DNA from: Clitopilus passeckerianus
Lineage: Eukaryota > Basidiomycota > Agaricomycetes > Agaricales > Entolomataceae
Direction of reading: 5' to 3'
DNA length: 64,000 bases
NCBI GenBank assembly: GCA_944990035.1
Contig: CALYLX010000088.1
Coordinates: 124,001 to 188,000, forward strand
Shown here: positions 10,185 to 20,215 of the stretch, piece by piece
Position numbering within the stretch: position 1 is the first letter of the stretch
How the letters are laid out: each line of letters opens with the position of its first letter
The notes under the pieces: generated by a model
What the model saw: the letters and a program-made list of their open reading frames with translations, nothing else
What the model was told of the DNA's origin: nothing
The model's database searches: none
Position numbers and translations under genes: made by a program

Positions 10185-11420
10185 AATGAGCGCTAAAATG
10201 CTGATGTGTATGGACACATAAAAACCACCCAGAATGGGGGGATTTCTTCACCCTCCCGCCTGTTTCTACCTTCCACTGAAGCCGATTATCATATATCGCT
10301 TTGAAGCCGTCAAAACTTCCTGATCTACTTTCTTATGGATATACCACAGCGTATAATCACCGCGTCTCTCCGCTTGGCCCGGGCCCTTCAGTCTTATACG
10401 GTCTACGACGACGTCCTCAAGGCTCAGCGTGACCCATCATATGCCAGACATTTGAGTAAGCGCTTCACCGAACAGCGTAAAATGGTCCTCGTTATTGTAA
10501 GTGTAGACCGTTCCGTCAAGGCGTCGATATGTACTGAACCACGATTCCCATATCCCTAGCTCGCTGCTGTCCTCGCGTACGTTATACCATTCATCACCAT
10601 ATCCCTGCTCCGTCGACCGAAATTAACCTAAATTCCAGCCTCACCGCCCAGCAGGACAGACTCACCTCCTCCATCATCGTCATTTCGTGTATCTTGCTCA
10701 CCTCAAATATTTCATTGACGTACGACGGCGTCAACGAGGAAAGCTTTCAGGTAAGTCTAACAACATGCATCGTATCGACGAACAGTTCGCCAATTGAAAA
10801 TATTTCCTGCAGTCCAGCGTCGACACACTCGGTCCGGCTGCCTTTGCGCTCGTCAATTCCCTCCCTCGCATACTCACCCAGTTCATTCTCTGTGCCGAGA
10901 TCGTGCGGGGCCTCGAATCCAAGGCTGCTGCGGCGTCTCTCATCATTGCGACATCCATCCTGGGGGTCACCCAGCTCGTGGTAAGCTGGATTTTTCGTTT
11001 GCGGGGTCCTGTGGGGGAAGTCGAGGCGCAGGCGAATGCTTGAGTACTGGTTTACGAGGAATATTTGTTTTACGCATGAGGTGACCGGCATTTGAGATGG
11101 AACGGTGCCTAGTGTTTGTTTGTTTGTTCGTTCTTCTTCTTCTTCTTCGCTATATATATCTATCAATGGTGTGAGCCTGGGGCAAAGGAATATAGAGAAT
11201 CACAAAACCACGCACCTTGGTGTATATACACTTTTGATCACTTGACCGGCACGAGAATGAATACATCCGCCGGAATGTGCTATTATGCCAACACCTCACA
11301 TGCATCCGGCTCGCTGTCGTAGCGCCATTCCCCCTCCATCCACCCCGGTCGAACCCCGTTGAGCTCGGATTCGGTCGAGGGACGTATGGCGTCCAGTAAC
11401 GCACAAAGGAACGGTTATGC
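10185..11420. repeat. segmental duplication, right copy (Mem-3 unit)
   Basis: Copy of 7564-8800, same orientation, offset about 2.62 kb. It includes the upstream region, Mem-3 and the 3' flank with the TATATATATC-containing tract near 11150. Confidence 0.8.
10335..11043 (+). CDS. Mem-3: small multi-pass membrane protein
   Basis: Model: join(10335-10496, 10560-10576, 10639-10750, 10813-11043), 173 aa, exon lengths identical to Mem-2 (162, 17, 112, 231). The 17-nt exon encodes LAAVLA. It keeps the family motifs TVYDDVLKAQ, HLSKRFTEQRKM, SNISLTYDGV and LGPAAFALVNSLPRIL. Intact frame and splice sites suggest an expressed gene. It lies inside the roughly 2.9-kb block that separates the two ATG22 fragments, so it probably arrived there by the duplication that created that block. 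Function unknown. Confidence 0.75.
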
Positions 11421-12024
11421 CTGAAGGTAATTGCGGGCCCTTGTCGTCGCAGCGCTAGTTCGTGGTCGAGGACAGGAGTCAAGATCTCCAGAAGCCGCCA
11501 TGTCTGACAGAGTTTGGCGTAGTCCAGTTTGACGACCTCGGCCACGACTGGGGAGCTTCCTGGAGTGGCCACATTCCGCCTCCGTATTATCAGAATTCAA
11601 CCCCAGAGTTCCACCAACCATATGCCCCTGATCCTCCTCGTAGCCCTAGTATTTACACACACCAGAAGACCATCAAACCTCTCAGTAATCCTGACTGCAG
11701 CTCGACCCTCGAAGCTAGACCCAAGGCCTTCATTGAAAGGTGAGTTTTATCTTGGCTCTTGGGCCAACAACGCTCGTTCGTGCGATACGAAGCGGGAGAC
11801 GGTCTATCCCAGAAGGAGACTGAACGAAAGTGAGGGTGCCCTGAGGGTGCCCACAGTCGAGCAGACAAGAAGCTGAAGAGTCAGAGAGGGCTACTGCTGC
11901 TTCAGGGTGTAAAATTGAGGCACCTCGTTGGAGAAGTGGGAAGGTATGCCAACGCCAATCGTGCGTCAGCACCCAAATCAATTCGGTCGGGTCACATTCG
12001 GAGTCGACGGGCTTTTTTGACGGG
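11421..12024. other. unassigned stretch between Mem-3 and ATG22 fragment
   Basis: About 600 bases with several overlapping short frames on both strands and no recognisable motif. It forms the right part of the block inserted into the ATG22 fragment. I see no supportable gene. Confidence 0.4.
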
Positions 12025-12300
12025 CAGATTAGCCACCCCCAGAGTTTAAGTTTGTATTGTAATGAGGCTGCCTCCGTCGGATGAAGTAATAGGTAATAGT
12101 CCCCAAGACATGCAACCCAACGACTCAACGAAGGGAGGAAGAGAGCGGGTGTGTTGAACACAGCCACCTTATCCCTCTCTTTTCTCGTGCGTCGATCAAC
12201 CTAGGTACCCACAAACGGGTAACTGCGATTCCTACCGGGTCCATGCCCTACGCCTGCCTGTCCAGACGTCCAGGCCTCAGGAGCTCTGGCTGAAGCGGGT
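12025..12300 (-). pseudogene. ATG22 fragment (exon 1 and 5' flank), start codon lost
   Basis: Matches ATG22 exon 1 and its upstream region (about 5740-5990), more diverged than the exon-2 fragment. The position of the parental ATG reads ACG here, so the start codon is gone, but downstream residues (AASLQYKLKLWGWL against AATQQYKRKLRGWL) are still recognisable. With 8818-9105 it forms one interrupted copy of the ATG22 5' end. Confidence 0.75.
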
Positions 12301-12750
12301 GTTTGGGTAGACAGGTATGTTAGGTTACTCCCTCTCGCTCTCCGCCTCGGTTTTCTCGATTTCGGATTTAGGCTGCATACCAGTCTTGTTTCTGCATAAC
12401 TAAATATCTCCTCCCTTCTGCTCCTTCCTTCATACGAGTGAGATCTAACTCGACTATTTCCTCTCGTTCTAGATACGACGCCCATTTCCCTCGACTCCCT
12501 CCTTGACCCCCGTGGTCAACCAACCCTCCAAATTCAAATCCAAGCAAGCGCTGGGTATCCCCTGGTGGATGGTCTGACCTCGGTGAGGATGAGGACCATG
12601 AGGATGAAGATCAAGCAGAGAATGAGAATTATCTATCTCATTCAGAAGGAATGAAGATCTGACGAAGAAAGGGCGAAAAGAGACGCCACATGGAAGAGCT
12701 GCAGTCGAGTCGCCCTCACCCCCGCCAGCCCATATTCCTCCAATCTTCAA

Positions 12751-13388
12751 AATGAAATCGTCCCCATCGCCGCGCATATCCTCGATACGCTATGCCACCA
12801 CCACGGAAGTCGTTCTCGACGAGATAGCTAGGGAAATCACGAATTCCCGTACTCGTGCTTCGTCCCACTGAAGCTTCACGAGACGTTGAAGGATCGGGAC
12901 TGTTTGAGGCAGACTGGGGTCCTCCTTCTCGGAACAAGATCGAACGTTCCAATATGGTTCTCATTGCGGCTCTCCTCACGGGACTCGCCCGAGACATCAA
13001 GCTATTGGGGGAAGGGGTGCGCTCTGGATTGACCAGGCCGAAGATACGGTGGGGCGGGGAGAAGTTCTCGGGTTTGGCGCTTATTTGCCACTCGTTACTG
13101 CTGGGAGTGGTCAAAGAGAAAGTGCTGCAACCCCAAGGACGGCTTCGTGAAGTTAGACCGAATCTCAACTGGGTTCGGGAAACGAATGTGATCAAGGCGT
13201 CTGCGGACTTTCTGTACGTGCCGTCTCTTCATCTCGTTCTATATTCCACTTATATATCATCTTGTAGTGGATCCTTGGATTGGCGAAGGATGAATTTATG
13301 GAGACAATCTCGTCCTCAGAAGCATAGGCATTCTATTCCTCGAATCATCGTAATCGACGCTGTATGCCTTCAGTATTTCCAAAAATGA
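12751..13388 (+). other. unassigned open frames, possible gene remnant
   Basis: Two short plus-strand frames meet here: one from an ATG at 12751 (TTEVVLDEIAREITNSRTR) and one covering 12855-13388 (MVLIAALLTGLARDIKLLGEG, then HSLLLGVVKEKVLQPQG). They could be joined by a small intron, but no junction is convincing and a long minus-strand frame (12716-13195) competes. I do not recognise either product. Treat as hypothetical coding potential only. Confidence 0.25.
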
Positions 13389-13569
13389 ATTTTTTGGATT
13401 AAAGCCTGCTTCGCCTGACCGTTCAAGGTTTACTATATCATGGGGCAGAATGAGGTAAATATTATTGCACACAGACAACATGATCGCCAGTCGTGTTAGG
13501 AGGCCGGAAGACTGCATGGTATGTCAGTGTTGCTTTCTCCGTACATCCCATGCTAAACTGTCTACAGTT

Positions 13570-14232
13570 CTATACATTCGTCGGCGGGGGTGGACACCAC
13601 AGAGCAACAGTAGCACATCCAACGACCTGCAGAACACCAGGGGTCACAGTAAGAATGAGCAAGACACTAGCAATAGCCTTCGAGTCGAAAGCCCAGAGGA
13701 GCTCAGAGCAAAGGAGAGCTTGAACGAAGGTGCTTGGAAGAATATTGATGATCGTGAACAGTGCCGGGCTGAGGCCATCAACATAAGCCTGTCGTTGGTC
13801 GAAGGAATGAGTGGCGTTCGTGGACAACAGAAAGGTATTCATACCTTGAACGTTTCAGGACTGATACCATCGTATGTCGACGCGATGTTGGAGCAGAAGA
13901 GAAGGATGATCACTGCGTTAGCGGCTGCTGCCATCCGGCCTTGATTCACATAGAAGCTGGCAAAATTACTTCATGCGAGTTATAGGTGCGAAGTAGAGGA
14001 TGGACTTACGCAAGGATTGCACAGAGCTGCGATCCATATATATTGTCAGAAAGGCGCGTCATGCACTATACGGGGAAGAAGCACGTACAATCGCCAGCGC
14101 CATTCGGCGTTGTTCCGAGAACCGTTTCACCAGAGCTTTGGCGTATGTGACATCGCTATTGGCACGAATGACCTCGCCATACACGGTGTGAGAGCTCAGT
14201 TCTCGAGCGATGGTGATGAAAACTCGTAGCAT
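13570..14232 (-). CDS. Mem-4: small multi-pass membrane protein, paired with Big-1
   Basis: Model: complement(join(13570-13788, 13845-13956, 14010-14026, 14089-14232)), 163 aa. Exon pattern as in Mem-1 to Mem-3, with 17-nt exon 2 (LCAILA) and 112-nt exon 3. Family motifs: TVYGEVIRA, LVKRFSEQRRMALAI, STYDGISPETFK, then YVDGLSPALFTIINILP and a hydrophobic LLILTVTPGVLQVVG segment. The first exon lacks the longer N-terminus of Mem-2. Mem-4 and Mem-5 form a separate subgroup (GRM.AAANAV; SNIASTYD). It is divergently transcribed from Big-1 with about 750 bp between starts. Function unknown. Confidence 0.7.
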
Positions 14233-14980
14233 CAGAAGTTAAGGTAGTGATTATACGAGGTATGGAGATGGGTATAGGGCAGGAGTGATGTTGGAGGGTT
14301 TGAGAACTTGAAGGTGGGATGAAGTTCGAGGACAGCCAGGCGGTTATATAGGAACGGTTCCATGTCGCATATTTCTTTCAGAAGGTCTTCCTCCTCTTTT
14401 TCATCCTCCTCCTCCTCCTCTTCGAAGAACTGAGGTGCTGCCAGTGGGAGGTGTTCATACATTCCGTTCTCACACCATTCAGTTCTCCATTCGGAATTTT
14501 AGGATCCTCCTCCTCCTACCTTCCGCCTGTTGAGAGTCTAAGGGAAACTTGAGGGAAACAATTGCTGCGGGGTCACGGTGATGGAAACAATGACCTTCTG
14601 CTCTCTATTTGATCGCCGTCAACCACGGACGTGTTTGGCGAGTAGGGTCCTCCTCTCCCCACTCTTGTCCAAATCCGATCTTGTGTGACATAGCCTCCGA
14701 AGTCCGGTGTCAAATGCTGTGAATTGTGAATACATGAGGCAGGTCGTACTTCATTTTCCTCTCTCTAAAGAAGAAGAGGAGGAGGAGGACCCCAAACCTC
14801 GCGCCCTTCATCACTTTCTTCCTCAGCCGCCATTAACAAGGGTTCCGTGTTTCACGTCTGCAACCCCAAGTTCATTGCTTCCCTTATTGGCCCCATCAAT
14901 CGTCCACTCGAAGTAAGTTGAGTTCCTCATATCAACTCTCGAGGGTTCAAGATCTAAACGACCTCATTCGCCATACTAGA
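14233..14980. promoter_or_regulatory. divergent promoter region Mem-4 / Big-1 with GGAGGA tracts
   Basis: About 750 bp. Contains CCTCCTCCTCC-type tracts near 14400 and 14500, AGGGTCCTCCTC at about 14645, and the inverted form AGGAGGAGGAGGACCCC at about 14775-14791. The equivalent gap between Mem-5 and Big-2 carries the same motif in both orientations, which argues for a conserved regulatory or structural element, although low-complexity drift is not excluded. Confidence 0.4.
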
Positions 14981-17711
14981 ATGTACGACCCCTTCCCCTC
15001 CACGGAAACCCAACTCTCGGACTACCCTTCGAATGCCTCACAACCACCAATTTTCAATCCCCCACAGTTACGGCCCACTGGCAGGTCTCTGTACGGGGCA
15101 CTGCAGCCTCGTCTAGTCAGCGAAGGTCCTCGCCCGAACGAGCTTGAGGCAGAGATGACTAGCGAAGATTTCCTCAACTCCCTTTCTAAAGACGACAAGT
15201 GCCTCTTCGAGAATTACCCCCCCTTCCTTCGAGGAGAAATCGATCAAGAGGAGTTTCAAGATATCGGCTGTAAAAGGCTGCTGTTCATTTGGGAATGGGT
15301 CCTCCATCTATGTTTCAATAATTGCTCACTGGCTATTGGAGCCTGGCATGAGATTCTGGAAAACGAAGATATCTGGCTGTGGAATGATGGTGACGAGGGT
15401 CAGTGCCCAGAGAGATCGGAGAATAGTTGGGCCTTGAATGAATGGGCTGACGACCCCGACCAACTCTGCGACCCGCCGAAGTCAGCTATTCAGAACGCTA
15501 TGGAAATCCTTCAACGTCGCCTTCGAAGCAAGAATCAGACCTCTGGGCCTAGTCAGCTCGAAGGCTTGCTACAGCCCACATCCGGTCACGGTTTCCTGCA
15601 TTCTTCGTGGCAAAAATTATTACTAAAGAGCAGCAAGCCGCAGTTGCGTTATTTTGCCATTATCTGGATTATCGCAACGTCCGGTTCTATACAGGAAATC
15701 GACAGAAGCCGTGGAATCAGCGGTCGTTCCGTTCACTCACTTTTCACTGCGGTGGACTTTGGATGGGACCCTGACCGCGATCCGAAACTCTATCCAGCCT
15801 GGCAACACTACATCGCAGCTCTGGAGGATTTGGGGCATACGTGTCATCCCAAGATCCGTGCAAGGGAGGGCCTACTCTTTGAGCTCCTTGATGTTGTAAA
15901 TCCAGGATATCGTATGGAACCGCGATCAATCCTCGATAAACATTTAAGTTGGCCCCTCTGTGCAAAATGCAAGGAGCTCGGGTACGTGGAGAGGTTCGAT
16001 TCACATGGTCTAATAGACTCAACACCATTCCATTGTCACTTTTAGCCCATTGAAGCTATCTGAAATAGCGCCTCTGAATAGTCAGCGCCGTGTACTCCCT
16101 GATGTGTCCACTTACACACCTCCGAAATATTTGCGCTTCCTTTGGCGGATCTGGATGCTACCCAACATCTATGAACCGGCTAACACAGATGTTGAAGCAT
16201 GGTCGAACTGGCTCGGATCACTCGTTCGGGAGGTTATTGTCCCCTCCGGAAGCATATATCCAAACACTGCACAAAGCAAGAGCGTCGGGCTAGCCCGAGT
16301 CATTGGATACCTTCTTTCAGCCCGCGTGGATGAGTGGGCTATGCCGGAAAATTGGGTTATTTATCTCGCGGATTCATTATTTGACTCGGGATGGACGTAC
16401 GATGGGTCATACACCTCGAATGAAATGCGCAGTATGCATGTCCCCACACAACAGGAATGGAAGCTGGCTCAAGAAAAGATTGCAAGGGCCATCCCATACC
16501 TGCCCAACGCAGATAAAAATCTGGACTACCGGGTCATCCTCTGTACCCTCCTCTGCTTGATCGACAAGAATGGAAGGGGCGCAAGGAGCCCATTCCTCGA
16601 TTTCTTTAATTTCGACGATCTCATCTGTCTATTTGATGAAAACTACTACTACGAGTGGCTGGCTGGCTGCTCCTCCTCTACAGACAGATTCAATCCTCCC
16701 ACTAAAGCGCCGAATCCTCAAACATCAACCAAGCTGTTGTGGAGGAATCGATCTATATGAGGTTAATGAATACATTTTAGACTTGTATCTTGCCTCCGCT
16801 ACAATACTAGGCGTTGACCTCAGCCGCAAAACAATATCCAAATGCAACCCCGCGTGCTGGAAGACCACTCGCGACAATGCCGGAAGCGCATTCAGGGCCT
16901 GTGTCGATCTACATGATTTCCAAGCTGAATGGATGGAAGACTCGTACGACGTCGAAGGTGAACTTCTCGATGACATGGTGGGTTCTCCTTCAATTCATCT
17001 AGACCATCACTGATAAAATATAGATGGCCGTTGCAGAGAAAGCTGGCTTCAATCGTGAGGCCCTTTTAAGGAGGATAAGCAAACATGGGCCGGAGAAGGT
17101 GAACTGGCCCGTTCGGTAGTGGTTACAAAAGCTTACCTTGATGCTTTTAGCTTGACGCTGGAATTCAAACTGACTATCCTGTGAAAACGCCAGAAAAAAA
17201 GCCGGAGAAAGACATGTATAGCTCCCAGCAACCTAGGAACCTGAAGCGAATCAGCAAATCCTCCCAGGTTGAGGCCATCAAGACGCACATCATCAACCTC
17301 TTGACGGATCTCGAGTCGACCACTAGGCAAATCACAGCCCTCACCCCACGAAAGAACCAGCAATCCAGCCTGCCGTGGAAGACTCTTACGCAGATCCTTG
17401 ACGAAAGAGGGTACGAGCTCGAGAACTGGCCCTCCGAGGTCCCGCTACCTGGTAGCGGAAGCGAGCTATGCGATGATAACAAAGGGGTTCATGGGCTGAA
17501 CGCGAAGCATCTCCGCCTCCTGTATGAGGCTACACAGGACGACGAGCGGCCACTTCGATTTCACAAGGTTCGAGATATGATTTCTGCCAATGCTGTCTTG
17601 GAGGAAACAGCAAGGCGTCGGATGGGTTCTAGGGTCAGAGCGAGGGAGGAGATGTCGGGCGAAGACATGCCCCTGGCAGGGCCAAGCAAGCGGAGGAGGG
17701 TTGAAACTTGA
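14981..17711 (+). pseudogene. Big-1: large unknown protein gene with a 4-bp frameshift
   Basis: Exons by comparison with Big-2: 14981-15981, 16046-16977, 17024-17098, 17151-17711. Splice sites, phases and the last two exon boundaries agree with Big-2. Exon 2 is 4 bases too long for its frame: GGCT is present in three tandem copies at 16657-16668, and removing one unit restores alignment with Big-2 on both sides. As written, translation stops at about 16760. The encoded protein has conserved LCDPPK, HKPQLRYFAIIWIIATS-like and PPKYLRFLWRIWM segments, clustered cysteines (AKCKELGYVE; QPSCCGG), and a C-terminal module (YELENWPSEVPLPGSG) ending in the basic tail PSKRRRVET, a likely nuclear localisation signal. 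No known fold is recognised. Start at 14981 is inferred. Confidence 0.65.
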
Positions 17712-18809
17712 CGTTGAAGGTCACGGGTTGGGTTCCTAAGATTTTGGCAGGGGACCTAGTGGACCGCAGGATTCTCGCGACGTTCGTTAGTGTTCCCATA
17801 TTCGCCGAGATGGGATCGTATCATCGCATGACATGGTTTTCATTGGATATGCATGGATATGCATTTGTACTAGTACAATCGATATTGTTTATTTAAGCTG
17901 CCTAATTTTGTGTTTAGTCTGCAAGTCGGGACTGATAGAATGGCATGAACGAACCTAGATTTATCGTGAAAACTACCCGCCCCTCTAGAACTGCTTCGCC
18001 GAAGGGCTTCACAAAACACGGCCAAATCTTCCACGCCATTAAGGAATGCATTCAGGTCGGTTTGAAGAGTGGCGACAACCAAGAGGTATCCGGGGTATAG
18101 TTCTGGTATTAGATCAGAGAATGATCGAGGAGAATATGCACCTGGGGGGTTAATAGACATCATTGCGCCGAATAAATCGAGTCCAGGCCAAAGGTATGAA
18201 GGTTAAGGGAGATGGTCGTTGGAAGGTTGGAAGGAATGTCTTGCTGACGGTTGAGAAGTGAGTAAACTTGACACAAGCAATGAAGGTAGTCACCTACAAG
18301 CACCAAGCATTACCCAAAGATTGCTCTGTATTCAGTCTGCAGCACCTTGTTGCTTGCCTTCCGGCTTACTTCACGACGTCAACAACGAGAGCACTCACAG
18401 AGACGAATTCTGGAAAACGGTGGCACACGGAACCGGATGCTCTGATCCACCACTATATGCTGTTCAAGCGTTGCGATATGGAGCGGAGGACGGCAGGTTA
18501 AACTCTTCATGGCCACTGCATTGCCGATGCTTGTTTGGATGTTGTTCAAGTTGCAGAAATAGCGAAGTCGGAGATTATCGCCCTAAGTAGGAACTAGGGT
18601 GTCTGATGAGACCAGAAGCATGAGTTACTTCATGACGATATGATAATATTCGAAGAAAGAGTACAGATAAAGAGCGAACTAAGAATATATGATCATTATG
18701 GCCGCAACAGAGAAATGCGAAAGCCAGTGTGACCGTGACCTAACCCAGCGTCACTGGCTTCGTTCCTTTGCTCCTTGTTACCACGATGTAGAGTGCTTTC
18801 TATCTATGA
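17712..18809. other. intergenic between the two Mem/Big blocks
   Basis: About 1.1 kb. A minus-strand frame at 17870-18163 contains a leucine-rich stretch (LVVATLQTDLNAFL), but I find no supporting splice pattern or family. Nothing else stands out. Confidence 0.35.
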
Positions 18810-19448
18810 TCAAGTTGATGCCTGAGGATACAGAACAATGGTACATCCAACTACCTGAAGCACGCCAGGAGCTAGCGTCAAGATAAGCAGAGCACTAGCG
18901 ACAGCCTTCGACTCATAAGCCCAAAAGAGTTCAGCGCAAAGAACTACGTGAACGATGATGCATGGAAGAAGGTTGACAGCCGTGAAGAGCATTGGGCCAA
19001 GCGCTTCAACGTAGGCCTAGTATCGATCCAGAGAGTGAGTGGGTGTAAGTTGAAGAAAAGCAGTCATACCTTGAACGTTTCCGTACTGGTATGGTCGTAT
19101 GTCGACGCGATGTTGGAACAGAGGAGAATGAGGATGACCGCGTTTGCAGCGGCCATCATTCGCCCTTGGTGGACATAGAACCTGGCAAAATTAACATCAA
19201 TTTAGCTAGAATTCCGATATGCAGTACGAGGCTTACGCAAAGATTGCACAGAGCTGGCAAGCCAAATGTGAGATGGAGCTTCACATATGTGAGGAAGGAC
19301 GACCCACGATTGCCAATGCCATTCGGCGTTGGTCTGAGCAGCGTTTCACCAGAGGTTTGGCATATGCGACGTCATTTTTTGCACGAATGACCTCGCCGAA
19401 AATGGTGTGTGAGATCAGTTCTCGAGCAACGGTGGTGAAAAGCCGCAT
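18810..19448 (-). CDS. Mem-5: small multi-pass membrane protein, paired with Big-2
   Basis: Model: complement(join(18810-19016, 19070-19181, 19237-19253, 19308-19448)), 158 aa. Same structure, with the 17-nt exon encoding LCAIFA and the 112-nt exon 3. It is closest to Mem-4: LISHTIFGEVIRAKND, LVKRCSDQRRMALAI, SNIASTYDHTSTETFK, YVEALGPMLFTAVNLLP. The normally conserved Phe of KRF is Cys here and the YDG motif is YDH. Ends shortly after a hydrophobic ALLILTLAPGVLQVVG segment. Divergent to Big-2. Function unknown. Confidence 0.7.
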
Positions 19449-20215
19449 GTGAAGTTGAGGGAAGTGGAGTATAGGCGGATATATAATAATTGCAGTTCGG
19501 AGGGGTTTGGAACTGCGAGGTGGGTTGAGCTTGAGGATAGGGAGAAGTTATATAGGGATCATGGTAGCTTGCATCTGTATGAAAGGGTTTTCCTCCTCCT
19601 CCTCCTTGAAGTTTCCCGAGGTTGCGATCCAATGAAAAATGCCATCATTTACGCGACACCAAGGCTCACACCAGTGTGTTCCTCCATTCAGAATTAAGGG
19701 TCCTCCTCCTCCTCTTTTCTACTATCGAGCCCTGTGTTACTTCCATTCGTACACCGCCTAGAACGGATAACTGTAAGCAGGGTCCTCCTCCTCCTCCAGC
19801 TTGGTGATTTCGTCAAAAAATTCATCTGATCAGGCAGTGGTGTGCGTTTATCGTATGGCAGCTGACCAGCGCACTGGTTCAATAGGAACACGGGGTGAGC
19901 ACATGTACCGATACCCATTCCTTTCTTGGAGGAGGAGGAGGAGGACCCTACAATAATGACAATACACCGTTGCCATCCAGCCCAACCTTCGAGGCGGTGT
20001 ACCTCATGATCTCCATAAGATGTCCCACTTCACAGCATCACGCGTACCTTTCGTCTTATTAGGTATTTACGACTGGCTTCGTACCTGTGACTTGCTAATC
20101 CCTTCCTTCTATCGACCGACAGCTACCTCTGAGCTATTCCTCGTACCAAGTCCTACTCAATTACTCAACATACTAAACCTGACCGACACCAGGAGATCGA
20201 AAGACCATCGAGAAG
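19449..20215. promoter_or_regulatory. divergent promoter region Mem-5 / Big-2 with GGAGGA tracts
   Basis: About 770 bp, positional equivalent of 14233-14980. GGGTCCTCCTCCTCCT occurs near 19698 and again near 19780, and the inverted GGAGGAGGAGGAGGACCC near 19928-19946; a further CCTCCTCCTCCTCC tract is near 19592. No additional gene is seen, although a plus-strand frame (20020-20346) overlaps the Big-2 start region. Confidence 0.4.

Noticed and set aside
11730..12167. 145-codon minus frame
   Set aside because: Part of it is the ATG22 exon-1 copy read without its start; the rest has no recognisable content.
16046..16760. Separate gene starting after the Big-1 first intron
   Set aside because: Its start is TTG and the segment aligns with exon 2 of Big-2; it is part of Big-1.
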